64,000 nucleotides of DNA from Chlorella sorokiniana (lineage: Eukaryota > Chlorophyta > Trebouxiophyceae > Chlorellales > Chlorellaceae). Below are positions 33,893 to 46,172 of the stretch, piece after piece. The position numbers were made by a program, and so were the translations under genes. The notes below the pieces were generated by a model. It was not told the origin of the DNA. It made no database searches and worked only from the letters and a program-made list of their open reading frames with translations. The stretch lies in assembly GCA_025917655.1 (NCBI GenBank), contig CP084610.1:186001-250000 (forward strand). Direction: 5' to 3'. Positions within the stretch are counted from its first letter, which is position 1. Every line of letters starts with the position of its first letter.

Positions 33893-36800
33893 ATGACCAC
33901 TTTCCTTGCGGCGGGCGCTGTGGGGGCGCCCGTAAGGCGCAGGCGGAGGCTGTACAGCCCGGCAGGGCGCAGCGCTCCAGAGTGGCGCTGTCTATGTACA
34001 GCGACCTGCCAGATGGCGAAATCGCGATCGAGGAGTTTGAGCGCTTCGCCATGGACCGCCTGCGGGGTGGGCAAGGCTGTTGCAGGGTGCAGCGGCAGTG
34101 CTGCCGCCATGCGCTGCTGGTCTGCGGGCGGCATGGGCATGGGCGAGCATGCTCACAGGCCTTCCTTTTTCCTGCCCCTTTGTGGCAACGTCCTTTTGCT
34201 GCAGTGCTGAGAGGTATAGACGATCTGAAGGTCAAGGGCTTTCGCCAGGACCAGATGCAGGCAAGGGAGGGCGCGCCGCGGTGGCGGGCAGCTTGGCCCG
34301 TCAGACGCCTGCACCTGGCCCACCCCACGCTCCTGTCTCGACCGCTTGCTGCGCTGTGCCTGGAAACCTGGTGATGTGGCTTGGCATGATTCATCCTGTT
34401 TCCTTCCGTCAAACATAATTCTCCCGCAAGTCGCGCAGGAGAAGATCATTGAGCTGTTTGAGCGGCACATGGCGGCGGCCAGCCGCGAGGAGCGGCAGCG
34501 CAAGGACGCCGTGTCGCACTTCGTGATGCGCCTCGCCTACTGCCGCACCGGTGCGCGGCTGGCGCCGCTTCCGATGCAGCACGGAGGGGCGTGCGGCTGC
34601 GTGGCAGGATCACTGGGGACGCTGCTGCCCCCTGTGCATTTGGCTCATGTGTCGTGAGCTTGCCAGGGCAGCAAGCCCCCGCTTCTGCCTCGCCGCTGCT
34701 GTCTGACGGCGCCCTCTGCCGCCGCTGGCCGCCGCCTGCCGCCGGCGCAGAGGAGCTGCGCCGCTGGTTCATCGCCCAAGAGTGCGACCTGTTCCGGGCC
34801 CGCTTCCGCGAGATGCTGCCCAGCGACCAGGTGGGTGGGGGTGGTCAGTGTGGGTGGCTGGGTGGTGCGTCTGTTTGTGCGGCAGTTCTTGGAGAAGGTC
34901 TTTGTGTACGTATGGGCAAAAAGCGTGAGCTTGCGGCCAGCAGATGGGTGGTGGGATGGTGAGGGAGGAGGGCGCCAGGAGAGCGACAGAGCCCGTCAGA
35001 GCTGGTGTCGCCGGCTGGACGACTCCCTGCCCGCATCCCTCCTCGGCCAACCCATCGCTGGCGCTCTGTTGATGCATGCCGCTGCCCTGCTGGCCGCCCC
35101 TGCAGCGCGGCTTCATGGAGGCAAACGAGCTGCCCTTCCGCCCCCTGGGGTAAGAGCCAGAGTGTGCCCGGCAGCGACAGCACGGCATGCCGCCGCTGCC
35201 CAACGCTGCTGCGCGGCAACGGAGGGCGGTGCTGCGGGGCACACATGCTCCGTTTGCTGTCCAGAGCCGCATACCCCCCCCCTCCTCCCGCTCCTCTCAG
35301 CCTGCGCTGCTTGCACCTTTGCCAGGGGGAAGGGGGCACGTGTCGTTGCTTGTGTGCTGAGTGCATTGATGGTGCCGTTCCGAATGTGTACCGCCTGCAG
35401 CCGCACCGACTACGAGGAGGTGCAGAAGCAGCTGGCGCAGGTGCTGCGCAGCTGCGGCGCGCGCGCAGCAAGCCGCGGCAGTGGCCCGCGGCGAGGTGGC
35501 CCCGGAGACTTACTACAAGGTGTGTTTGTGGTGTGTGTGTGGACGGGGAGGGGATTGTCGGTGGGCGGCGAACAGCCTGGTTTGTGTGGCTCCGGATGGA
35601 ATTGGTAAACGAGTGGGTGGTGGGGGCGTTTGTGGTGTGGCGATCATGGCGGGAGCCAAACTGGACGATCAAAGCGGACAGCCAAACTGGGCAGCAGCTG
35701 CAGTGCGGGGCTCGGAGGCCAACCCAGCTGCAGTGGCGCCATGCGGCGCAGGCGCAGGCTGCGCACAAGGCACTGCGGTGGTGATGCTTGATGAAAGCAC
35801 GACTGTGAGAGGTGGTTGCGCGCTCGCCCTGTTGTACCGCTCTTCTGATTCATGGCGTACCTTTGTACTGCTTCTCCCCGCTGCAGGTGCCCTTTGAGCA
35901 GGTGCCAGACCTGGTGGCCACGCGGCGAGTGTACCTGCAGGTGCACACCAGCTGCCCCTTGCGCGAGGGCAGCTTCTTTGTGGCTTCCACGCTGCTGCGA
36001 CAGCCGGCCCAGCGCTCGCTGCCTTGGGCGGGCGGTGTGGAAGCGCTGGAGGGGTGCTGCCGCCGAACGCAGGCCTGCAAGAATGGCGGCAGCGGCTCGC
36101 CCGCTGCCAGACCTGACATGTGCTGCCTCTTCAATCGACATGTACTGCACCCTGCAACGTGTTGTACCGCAGGCTGGCTTCGCCTACGTGTCCAAGGACC
36201 AGATGAGTTCGCTGGTGGTGCAGCCCTTTAGGTGGGTGGATGGGGTGGGGGCTGGCAGCCAAGGGTTGAGCTGCAATGGTTAACACTCCAATGTGCGATG
36301 GATGCATGGCAGGGTGCGCTGGGCGCTGCCGACCCGGCGACAGCAAGCCGTGCACGGCAGGCGGAATGCAACACGCGAAGGCCGCCCTGTTTCCCCACTC
36401 ATGGCCCCCTCAGCTGCTCCATCCGTTCCATTCCTCTCCCTGCCCCCTGCCCCTGCCCCTCACCCTTGCCCTGCCGCGTCCCTACCACACACACTTCAAC
36501 TCACCGACTCACGCGTGCATAATCCTCCCCGATGCTCCCCCTCCCCCAAAAACAGGGCCGCCCTCTCCAAGGCGCTGGTGGTCACCGCGCGGCGCTGGGC
36601 GGCGGTGGTGGCCCCGGCGAGGCCGACCGCCTGGCGCCGGTGGTGGAGAGCCTGAGCCAGCGCTACCTGGGGCCCGACTACTCTGACCCCGACAAGCGAG
36701 GGGTGGCGGGCAGCATCACGGGTGGGTGGCGTAAGGAGCGCTGTGTGCGTGTTCGCGTGTGCGTTTGCGGTACTCACTCGCTGGGAAAAAGGCGGGGCCT

Positions 36801-39234
36801 CTTCCTGCGCATGATTGTTCGCGCCGGGCCTGCATCCCTGATGCCGCACCATGGAAATGGATATGGGGAGAGGGGAGGGGGCAGGGTTGGGGAGGGCCCT
36901 GGATATGGTTCATCGGGGTGGCTTGACCATGACGACAAGCCCTCGCCTTTTGACTGACCATCTTTCTTTCCCCCGTGGCCGCGCAGCCGCCGACATCCCT
37001 GCCCTCGCCCGCCAGTCCTTCCCGCTCTGCATGAGCAACATGTACAAGGTGGCCAACCTTGGACTGGTGCCCCAGCGCCCGTGCACAGCGCTGGAAGCCG
37101 AGCAGGCGCTGCCCTTGCTGTGCTTGCGATGTGGCCCATCCGTCTGGCCCCCGCTGGCTGCAGGCGCTGCACGACTCGCACCACCTGAAGCACGACGGCC
37201 GCATGCAGTTTGGCCTGTTTTTGAAGGCATGCTGCTGCCGCTGCTTCTCGCACTCAACGCACCCGCCTGCCTGCCTGCCGTTGCGCTGCTGCTGCCATAG
37301 CTGCTGCAGCCCTTGCTGCGGCTGGTGCGGCAGTCGCCAGAAAGTCGTCGCGGCGCCGGCAAGGGCTGGGCCACTGCGCGGCAGGGCATTGCTTGGCCCT
37401 GCCTGCTTCGCTTGCCATGCACTGCTGCAGCAAGTTGGTGACTCCTGCCTTCCTGCGCCCGTCTGCCTGTGTGCCGCAGGGCATTGGGCTGCCCTTGGAG
37501 GAGGCCATTCGCTTCTGGCGCACTGAGATGGCGCCGGTGGGTGCTGCCGCAATGCGGCGAGCTGGCAGCGTGCTTCGTCTGGGCTGAGCAGCCTGCGCTG
37601 CGGCGGGCGGGTGTGCGGGCTGCAAGCACCGCAATGACGCTGGCACGTGGCAGAGGGGCGGTCTACCCGGCGCGCAGCTGAGGCAGCTGCAGCGTTGCGC
37701 TCTCGGGCCCTGAGCCCCTCCCCTGGGGCCCCTCGAAGCTGACCCCTGGTCTCGGTACTGCGGCGGTACCGCCCTGCTGCTGCAGGTGGCTCCCGGGGAC
37801 AAGTTCGACAAGCAGTACCTGTACAACGTGCGGCACAACTACGGTGAGCGCAGCAGGCGGCGTGGAGCCTGTGTTGCAGGACGTTGCCCCTGTCCCAGGG
37901 CTCCCACATGCCCTTCCTGCGCCCGTTGGAGCGGGGCCGACACCTTGCCACGCGTGAACTGCGTGTGCTGCATGTCTCGATAAGGAGTGTACTGCCACCA
38001 CGTACCTCTGCTTTGTACCGCAGGCAAGGAGGGCAACCGCAAGGACTACACCCCCTACACCTGCGTCAAAATCATCAACTCCATCCCGGGAGTGGTGAGG
38101 CGCCTGCTTCCCTGCTTCTGCTGCTTGTGGCGGTTGAGGGAGCCCGGAGGGAAACTGCAGGGCAGCAGGAGACTTGCGAGCTTGCGCTCAGGCTCTTTTG
38201 CTTGGCAGGCTGACTCTGCTGCACTTGCTCCTGCTCCCCCCGCCCTGCCCCTCCTCTTTAACTTTCCCGAACCAAGGGTCCCTATCCCATTGCCACTCCC
38301 GGGTTGTGCTCTGCTCCAGCGATTGATTGACCGATTGCAACGGTACCACCCCGTGTGTGCTCCGACGGTACCGCTGCAGGGCCAGGTGCACGGCTGCCCC
38401 TACCGCACCTTCAGCCACGAGAGCATCCGGTCGGCACTCGCACGCATGCGGGTGGGGCCGGCGCGGGCCTGCCTGGCTGCAATCGGGCCCTGCACGGCCC
38501 AGTTATATGCTGGGCATGCGTTGGGCCGCCATTAGCTGTCAATTTCTGCAGTCGATGCACGGTGTTCTGGAGGTGGTGTTGTTGTTTGAATGCCCTGTCT
38601 GAAACCTGGGCCTTGTGCTTGCCCCGCTGCCGCTTCCTGCTTTCGCCGCCGCAGGTGGCCCCCGCCAAGGTGGACGAGGCGGTGGGCGCCGCCGCCGCGG
38701 GCCACTTCCACCTGGCCTGCGCTGCGGCCTGGGAGGGCCAGCACGGCTGCGCCTGCGAGACGGGCATCAACCACCCCAACCAGGTGTGGGGCCGGCGGGG
38801 TCGCTGTTGGGCCCGGGGGCGGGGCAGGAGTGTGAGCAGGGCCGCAGACATGCCCTGGCCCCTCTGCTGCTCCGCGGTCGCTTGGATGGCCGTGGCTGGA
38901 GGGCGCACGGCTTCCTGGTTGTGGGAGCGCACCGAGTCTGCCACAGCGTTTTTGTGCTGCCGCACCAAGTTACGGCACCGGCCCGCCCGCTGTCGTACCG
39001 CCTGCAGTACTTTGAGGAGAGCCGAAAGGCACGAGCAGCTCAAGAGGGGGCTGTCCCCGCTGCGGTCGCCGCCGCCCCGCCGCAGCCGCTGCTGCTGTGC
39101 AGCTGCCGCGGACGCCAGGGGCGCCCCCGGTGGCGCCACCCCCGCCCACCGTCGGTCGCCAGCTGCAAAACGTGCTGGGCAGCAACGGGCAGCCGCCCAG
39201 CAGCGCGCCGGCAAAGGTGCAGCGCCTGGCGTGA
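33893..39234 (+). CDS. PRIM2: DNA primase large subunit (PRIM2/PriL)
   Basis: Regulatory Fe-S subunit of the polymerase alpha-primase complex, which makes RNA primers in the nucleus. About 14 exons. Lines in order: MYSDLPDGEIAIEEFERFAM, QEKIIELFERHMAAASREER, DAVSHFVMRLAYCRT, EELRRWFIAQECDLFRARF, DYEEVQKQLAQVL, KVPFEQVPDLVATRRVYLQ, FAYVSKDQMSSLVVQPFR, LSKALVVTARRWAAVV, QRYLGPDYSDPD, SFPLCMSNMYKVA, HHLKHDGRMQFGLFLKGIGL, KFDKQYLYNVRHNYGKEGNR and DYTPYTCVKIINSIPG. The four cysteines expected to bind the 4Fe-4S cluster are in SFPLC, YTC, VHGCP and HFHLAC. The C-terminal frame ends NVLGSNGQPPSSAPAKVQRL. The ATG at 33893 reaches the conserved frame only with a one-base shift near 33930; the next in-frame ATG is at about 33991. 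Confidence 0.93.
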
Positions 39235-40150
39235 CGAGTTGGAGCAGCCTCGAAAGGCTGAGCTGTGGTGGGCAGATCCAGATCCAGATCCGCAGACAGC
39301 CAGGCGTCGGCCCTGCCTGCTCCAGCCCTGCCAGCTACGATGCATTGCTTTACATTGCTTTCCAATTGACCCGTTTGACTGCTGGCATGCTGCTATCATA
39401 ACGCCTGCTTGTGCAAAAGGGACCAGGCAGCAGAGCAAGGTGTGGCTGGGCGGCAGCGCATCAGCCACGCCGCGCACGCTGGCCACGGCACACCCTGAGC
39501 TGAGCTGCCGCACAGAGCATGCACAGGCGTGGGCAGATGTATTGGCATTGAAGCTAAGGACTGAGGATCAGGCTGTCTGTGATGCTTCTTACAACAACAG
39601 GCTGCGAGACGAAAAGTGGGCGGGGCGCAGCAGCGGCGCACGCCGCAGTCGCTCCGCAGCTCCATCAATCAACATCAATCAATCATACATGTGCCGCCGC
39701 CAACGTGCAGGGCCGAAACAAGAATGAAAGAAGTGCAAGTGCGAATCAGGTGTGGGAAACGCGGAGGAACGGAAGAATGGGGGCGTGGTGACATGGGGCA
39801 AGCGTTGGGTTTGGGTTATGCATGTATTGTACAGCGAGCGTGCGGTACACAAGAATGCGGGCTGGCGGGGTTGACAGGGCATCACGGCCCTCCACCAGCC
39901 CCTAAAAACGGCAGAACGATCGGGAAGTGCACAGGTGCAATCGAATGGTACACGGCTGCAATGCTACAGTGCACAGGGCGGTGTGCGCGGGATGGGATGC
40001 AGGGTACAAAGGCAATTGGGCGACGGAAGGAGGACGCGATGCGGTTCGAAACAGGAGGGCGGCAAGAGCCAGCAAAGAATGGGGTGGCTTGCAATGGCGG
40101 TCTTCTTGGAAGGGGAGCCTGGGGTGAGGTTGCCGTGCGTGGCGGCGTGT
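39235..40150. other. convergent intergenic region, PRIM2 / permease
   Basis: 916 nt between stop codons. Minus-strand TGTAA motifs occur at 39350-39354 and 39589-39593 and may serve the permease gene; none was found for PRIM2. A long plus-strand frame entering here (from 39616) is antisense to the permease and not called. Confidence 0.45.
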
Positions 40151-43100
40151 CTAGGCGTGCAGCAGAGACAGGGCGGCTGAGAGGTGTCCGGCAGCGGCTG
40201 CCAGGGCTTCAGAGGTGGGGCCGCCCAGCAGGGCGGCCTCGATCAGGGCCTGCAGACGAGGCGGGGGGGGAGGCAGAATGGGAAACAGCGCACCACACCC
40301 ATCCGCAACAAGTTTGGTTTGGTGACCTAAGCACTTACGGCTGCCCACAGACTGGCATCCAAGGCCCTGCTCATCCCCACAGGCAGCACACCGCCGCACG
40401 CCCTCACCTGCACAAGGTTGGGCTCGCCGTCGCCGCCGCCTGCCGCCCGCCCAACATCCGCCGCCAGCTGGCTGCCCACGACCAGCACGGCGGCGGCAAA
40501 GAGGCCGCCCAGCACAGGCGGGCCGCCAGGCACCATCTCCTCGTGCTGCGCTCCAGCAAGCTGCGCCGCCGAGCGAGCCTGCTGGTGGGCACTCGCCCGC
40601 CGCTCCTGGCCGGCGGCAGAGGCGCTGCGGGCGGTGGACGCTGCCGCACGGCTGCGCGTGCCGGGCAGCAGCTTGCAGCGCAGCTGCCAGGCCATAAGTG
40701 GCGGCAGCACGCCGTACAGAAGAGTCATGAAGTAGCCGCCGGCCAGCTGCAGGGTGACAGAAAGGTGGGAGGGAAGGTGAGGAGGTGACTTGGAGAGAGG
40801 GAGCGCGGGCACACCGCTCAACGCCGCATGCACCACACACCCACACACATACTCGCTGCCCTCGTGCGGCCCCTCACCAACAACACTCTCTCTCCCACAC
40901 ACACACACCTGCAGCGCCCCCAGGAAGGAGTCTGGGTTGGCGGCGGCCAGCGCCAGCGGCGGGCAGAGCGTCAGCGCCAGCGCCAGGCCACGCTGCTCGC
41001 CGGCGGGGGGCCCTGCCGCATCCCCCCCCCGCCGCGCCCTCCTCCAGGCCGTTGCAGGGAGCGCGGTTGGGGGAACTCGAGGCCAGGCAGGCCAGCTCAT
41101 CCTCATCGTCGCTCACAGAGCCCGCAGCCGAGTCGGCGGCGGCCGACAGGCGGCGCAGCTGGCGGCTGGCCTCGCGCAGCAGCGGCGGCACCTCGGTGCG
41201 CAGCGTCTCTGCGGGGGATGGAGAGGTGCGAAGGGGCGGGGTGCATGTGTCTGAGCGGCGGGAACAGGTCCAGGGGGGCGGGGGAAGGTGCCGGAGCAGG
41301 GTGCAGCTCGGCGATTGAGTTTCGGCGGAGCAGAGCATGCTGCCTGCTCGGATGAAGCAGCACTGGACAGATCGCTTTCCTTGCTGCAGCAGCAACCTGA
41401 TGGACCTCTGAAACCCTGCCGGCCGCCTGCTGCTTTTCTAAGGTGGCCGTGCCAAGTTCAGCGAGCCTTCCAGCTGTGCTGCTTTCGCTGCTTTCGCTGC
41501 TGGCCGGGCGGAAGCTGTCGGAGCGGCGGCTCTCACCCGACAGGCTGAGCGTGGTTCCGATGAAGGAGGTCAGCACCGCCAGGAAAGAAAAACCCTCCAC
41601 CACGGAGCCGATCAGGGGGTTTGAGCGCCGCACAAACACCTCCACGGGGTCCACGGGCAGCCCGACGACCGGCACCGCCGCGGGCAGCTGCGCCGGCAGC
41701 GCCCGCTGGCGGCGGCGGCGCCGTCGGCGAGCAGCGAGGCCTGCAGCAGCTGCGGCGCGGCGCCGACGCCGGGACCGGCGCTCTCCGCCAGCCCGGAAGG
41801 CAGCAGGGAGAGGGCCACTGCCTCCCAAGACACAAACATGGCCAGCGGGACCAGAGAGCCCAGGATGATCGCAGACCTGTGGGAGAAAGGCGGGGCACAG
41901 AGAGGCAGGAGATGAGCCACAGGGGGTTTGTGATGTGTACTGCCTGATGACAAAGCAGCCGGGACAGGCGGGCCGCAGGAGGCCTCGAGCGGCCACGCTA
42001 CGTCGGCACGACGGTCGCTGCAAGCGCCGGGTGCCGCCGCCGGGCCACCACCCACCTGATGGCCTTGCGATCGCCGCCCAGGTAGTCCACGATGACAGGC
42101 ACCAGATCGTGATAGACGAGCGCCAGGAAGATGATGGGCAGCGCCGGCTGCAGCGCGCCCCAGTCGGCGGTCGCGGCCGCCGCCGCCACGCCGCCGCCGC
42201 CGGCCGCCGCGCCCCCGCCGCCAGGATGACGGCAAACAGGGCCAGCAGGGCGGAGGTGAGGGTTTGGCAGAGCGCGTCGGTGGCGCGGGGGCCGCCGCCG
42301 TAGAGCAGGCTGCCCACGCCGCCCCGCGACGGCGGCGGCGGCGGCCAGCGGCGGAAGAGCGCCGCCGACGAAGAAGCCCAGCACGTCGGCCGCTTTGGTG
42401 CAGTAGGCGGTGAGGAGGGAGTAGGCTAGCAGCAGGTAGAGCACGGTGAAGCCTGGGGGAGAGAGGTGATGGGAAGGGGGCGGGTGAGGTGGCAAACCCA
42501 CCTCTTGAAGGGATGCAAGCCGGGCATTCTGTGTATGCCCGAACGCAGCAAGCTGCTGCTGACCAGTGAGCTGCTGGGCACAGCGTGGGCAGCAAACCAG
42601 CGACAGCGGCGACTCACTCTTGCCCGCCTTGCCCAGCGAGAACTCGGCCATCTGTCGCAGCGTGACGATGCCGCTGCCGGCGGCGGCGCTGCCGCCGCTG
42701 CTTGCGCCGCCGCCCTCGCCGGCCTTTTCGGCGCGGCTCGCGTCACGGGCTGCGCGCGCTGCCAGGTTGACTTCGGCAATCAAGAGCGCATCCAGCGTGA
42801 GCAGCACCCAGGTGGCCGTGAGGCTGACGGCGGTGGGAACGATGCCAGCAGGCACCGTCACCTCCGGCAGCGCCAGCATGCCAGCCCCCACGGTCGAGCC
42901 GGTGATGAGGGCGATGGCACCAAACAGGCTGCCTGCCTGACGCGGGGCCGCGAGGCCCGCGGGCGCTGGTGGCGCCGGGCGCGGGCGCTGTCGCGCGGCC
43001 ACGCCTGCCAGCGCCCACACCCGACGCCGGCGCTGCCACCGCCACCACCGCCAGGGACACGGTTTTCCCTTGGGCATGTCCAGGGCTGTGTTGCCTCGCT

Positions 43101-43234
43101 GCGCCGAGCCGCTGACCGGTCGTTGTTGCGCTGACCTTGCCCCCGCTATGGAAGTTCACTGCAGGGCGGAATGTCCTCCCTTGCGACACCCACAGGCATG
43201 GGCGAGCAGTGAAGGTGGCAGGAGATAGCAGCAT
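40151..43234 (-). CDS. tryptophan/tyrosine permease-like amino-acid transporter, plastid type
   Basis: HAAAP-family carrier similar to plant plastid tyrosine/tryptophan permease-like proteins. The ATG at 43234 opens a transit-like N-terminus (MLLSPATFTARPCLWVSQ). After a one-base frame break near 42940-42960 the first TM unit follows: AGSLFGAIALITGSTVGAGM, LALPEVTVPAGIVPTAVSLT, TWVLLTLDALLIAEVNL, then VTLRQMAEFSLGKAGK. The GSTVGAGMLALP line is the family signature. Further helices: FTVLYLLLAYSLLTAYCTKA, LPIIFLALVYHDLVPVIVDY with LGGDRKAIR, SAIILGSLVPLAMFVSWEAV, NPLIGSVVEGFSFLAVLTSF. The C-terminus has AGGYFMTLLYGVLPPLMAW and a Ser/Asp-rich loop (SVSDDEDELACLASSS). It ends AAGHLSAALSLLHA. Substrate is inferred from family only. 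Confidence 0.83.
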
Positions 43235-43523
43235 GCGGGGGCAGGGAGGCAGAGCAGGGCGCAGGCCGGAACTGCCTGCATTCGTTTAAATAAAATGCGG
43301 ACCTGTGAGGTGGTATGTGGATGCGTGGAAAACATATGTCTGGCCACAGGGCCGCTTCAAGGCCTCGCCCAAGTGTGCAAGTACACCCAGTAGGTACATA
43401 CAGCGAGAGAGCGGTGACTGGGGCTGGGCAGCAGAATCGGGCGCCTTCCCAGACTTTTATCTGCCACAAAGAAGTGTAGAATCGCGTGTGAGCTGCCCTT
43501 GGCGCCGTGATCATAGCTGCAGC
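43235..43523. promoter_or_regulatory. compact divergent promoter, permease / SAP18
   Basis: 289 nt between divergent start codons. An AT-rich patch, TTTAAATAAAAT at about 43285-43296, lies 50-60 nt upstream of the permease ATG and is the only TATA-like element seen. Confidence 0.5.
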
Positions 43524-44962
43524 ATGGCTTGGCGGGACAGGAGGGACTTTGACAGGCGGGGCCCGCCTCCAGACTGGCGGGATGACCGCAGGGGACCACC
43601 ACCAGACTACCCCCGCGGCGGCTTTGACGAGCGCCGCCTAGGCCCGCCGCCGCCCGCCTTCGACCGGCGAGGCCCCCCGCCGCTCAGCCCGGGACCAGAC
43701 TTCCCGCCAGGCCCCGTTGTGCGGTCAGGCGTGGTAGCAGTGCACAAGGAGCCTGCCATTGACAGGCAGAAGGTGCGGAGGCAACCACCATGCCGCTGAC
43801 ATCGCTGTCGCGCCCCTGCTGGCCCCGAGCGCGCTGCTTCTGGACCCCTTCCCCTCCTTCTTCGCCATCCAGCAAACAGCCAGCTGCGCTCAGCATGCCC
43901 CTGCGCCGCACGACCGTCACCCCCATCCCACCGACCCCCACTGCCACCCGTGCTGCCGCTGGGCCGCTGCTCTGCTCGAAGCTTGCTCGTTCTGCGGGCC
44001 CTCCCGTGCTGCCGCCGCCGCCGCTGCACCCCGCTGCTAGCACCTCTGCCCGCTGCTCCTTTGAGCTGGCCTCCCAAAGCTTTCTCCATTCCTATTTCGG
44101 CCCCAACCCTCCTCTGCAGGTCTGCCCGCTGCTGCTGCGCGTCTTCCCTCGCCTGGGGGCGCACCACCAACTGGAGGACTTTGCGAGGAGGGGGAGGAGC
44201 CGAAAGACGAGGTGCAGATCTACACATGGATGGACGCCACGCTGCGGTGAGGGGGCGGGCGCATTTTTTTTCGCCTTCTTCCCATCAGGGCAGTCACAGG
44301 CAAGGGGGCCCTCACCACCCACCCACACCCACACACCACCAGCACCACCACACGCCATGATAACGCATTAAAACAAACAACCACCGAACGGTTCCACCGC
44401 CCCCAGACTCAACACTGACAAACTCAACCTTGCACTCCATACCCCGCCTCCCCCTTGCAGCGAGCTCTGCGATCTGGTCAAGGAGGTGCAGCCGGCGGCG
44501 AGGCGCCCCCACGCCCGCCTCTCCTTCGCCTTCATCTATCCAGACCGCCGCGGCAAGAACGTGCTGCGCCAGGTGCGGCGAGCGGCGGAGCGCGCTCGGG
44601 AAGGGGGAGGCTTGGGAGGGAGCGCGCGGCGGTGGCATGTGGCCATGGCCTGCAGGAGGGGGAAAGGGGGCGTTGACTGGATGGCCTGGCAGCGCCTTCT
44701 GGCTTTGCCTGTTTTCTGCCAGCGAGCGGCAATGCTCGCCTGCGCTTGTGCCGTGCACGCTGTGCGCCCGTCTCTCCCCCTCCCCCTCGGACACACACGC
44801 ACACACACATGCGCAGCACCGCCGCCATCAATGCATGCACGATGTTCTTTTCCGGCGCAGGTGGGTCTAGTGCACTCCACACGCTTTGGCGAGGACGACG
44901 CCAAGACCCTGAAGCAGCTCAACTTCCAAACCGGCGACTTCCTCTCGGTGGCCATCACCTGA
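43524..44962 (+). CDS. SAP18: SAP18, histone deacetylase complex / splicing-linked subunit
   Basis: Sin3-associated polypeptide p18, a ubiquitin-fold protein of Sin3-HDAC and of the ASAP/PSAP exon-junction-linked complexes. Exon 1 codes for an Arg/Asp/Pro-rich extension (RDRRDFDRRGPPPDWRDDR) ending DRQK. It is spliced to VCPLLLRVFPRLGAHHQLED, then EVQIYTWMDATLRELCDLVK, FAFIYPDRRGKNVLRQVGLV, and ends LNFQTGDFLSVAIT. These match the SAP18 core throughout. A one-base break at about 44185-44200, in a GGGGGAGGAG run, separates FARRG from EEPKDEVQIYTW. The RDRR-type N-terminus is longer than in animals. Confidence 0.93.
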
Positions 44963-45025
44963 AGAAAGTTGGCATCAACTGGGAGCATGGCAGCTGCCGG
45001 TCTTAAGCTGGACGGCATCGAGAAC

Positions 45026-45030
45026 TGTAA
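45026..45030 (+). terminator. TGTAA poly(A) signal of SAP18
   Basis: TGTAA about 64 nt after the SAP18 stop codon; good position for the green-algal signal. Confidence 0.55.
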
Positions 45031-45628
45031 ACACAACCTCAGTTTGCCTGAAGCAGGGGCCAGCTGGGCAGCTGATCAAGGCAGGTTGCTGGTTTGAGGC
45101 ATCAGCAGCACTGCCTGACTGGGGAGAGCAGCCGGCCTGGTAATCATAGCTTGCTCTGCAGCTGTGGCTTGTTTCAAAGGGGACCGTCAAGTTCTGAATG
45201 CGTCAGAGACAGGTCGGTAAAGCAGGGACTTTATAGCGGTGCCAGGCACTGGCTGCGGGCCCGTCGAGGTCCAGTGAGCCCTGCCGCGCATCCCTGCCTC
45301 CCCCGCACCCCCTCTTACAGTGAAAGCAGCACCTGCACCGCAGCGCTTCCGGGGCAGCAGCTGAACCGATGTGGTTGATGTGGGCAGCAGCAGCTGGGGG
45401 TTTGAGGGGACTGGAGTAAGTGTGCTGGTGAAGTGCTGGTGGCGGTATCTGCACCACAGAGCCCCCATCAGCTGGCCTGGAGCCAGCTTCTTATCGTGCT
45501 GTCAACCGCGATTTCAGCAAGTGTGATGCCTCCTCCTGCGAACAGTTGGCGGTCAGGCTGCGCCGCAAACGTCGTCAATTGAGCTGGTGCTGTTCAGACT
45601 GACAGCTGCAGAGGTGCAGGGCGGTTAC

Positions 45629-45633
45629 TTACA
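45629..45633 (-). terminator. possible TGTAA poly(A) signal of the WD40 gene
   Basis: TTACA on plus (TGTAA on minus), 540 nt after the WD40 stop codon. Usable only if the 3' UTR is long. Confidence 0.3.
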
Positions 45634-46172
45634 GTAAGCACTTGATGCTGTTATTGGCCTAGTGGCAGGAACAACGGAGGGAGCCGGAACCCTTCGCAGT
45701 GAGGCAAGGGACGTATGAGGGAAGGGAAGCAGGAGAGCGAGCAGGGGAATGGAGCGCTAGGAACAGCTGTACTTGTGTTGGGGGCTGTCAGGGTAGGGGT
45801 CGTGAGGTAGGTCAGGCACTCCCAAGCATGTGGTTGGAAACCTCGAGGAGGGGCGGTACAAGCAGTACATTTTTGCCGTCGCTGGCTTCCCTGCCCGGCA
45901 CACTGCTGCCAAGGCGCAGAAGGGAGGCGGCATCACTCAAGAGCATGGGGCAAAACGCGAGTGTGGGCAGCTTCCATTGAGAACTGAAGGGTACAGGCGG
46001 CAGCTGCCTGGAAGCCACGGAGGGACTAAGTGGTACAGAGAGGTGATGTGGCTGGCGGCTGTGGGGCCAGGCGCGATCGCACGCCGGCTGGCTCACACCA
46101 GCTGGTTGGGGGTCCTGGGCTGTTGATGCTGATGCGGAGCTAGGACAGAAGTAGCAAGCCCTTGCGCCGCAG

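Larger units (their letters stand above)
44963..46172. other. convergent intergenic region, SAP18 / WD40 gene
   Basis: 1,210 nt between stop codons. It contains a poly(A) signal for each side and no exon-like frame. Confidence 0.5.

Noticed and set aside
39616-40788. 390-codon plus-strand frame
   Set aside because: Antisense to the C-terminal exons of the permease, which have clear TM helices and splice sites on the minus strand. Composition is that of a shadow frame.
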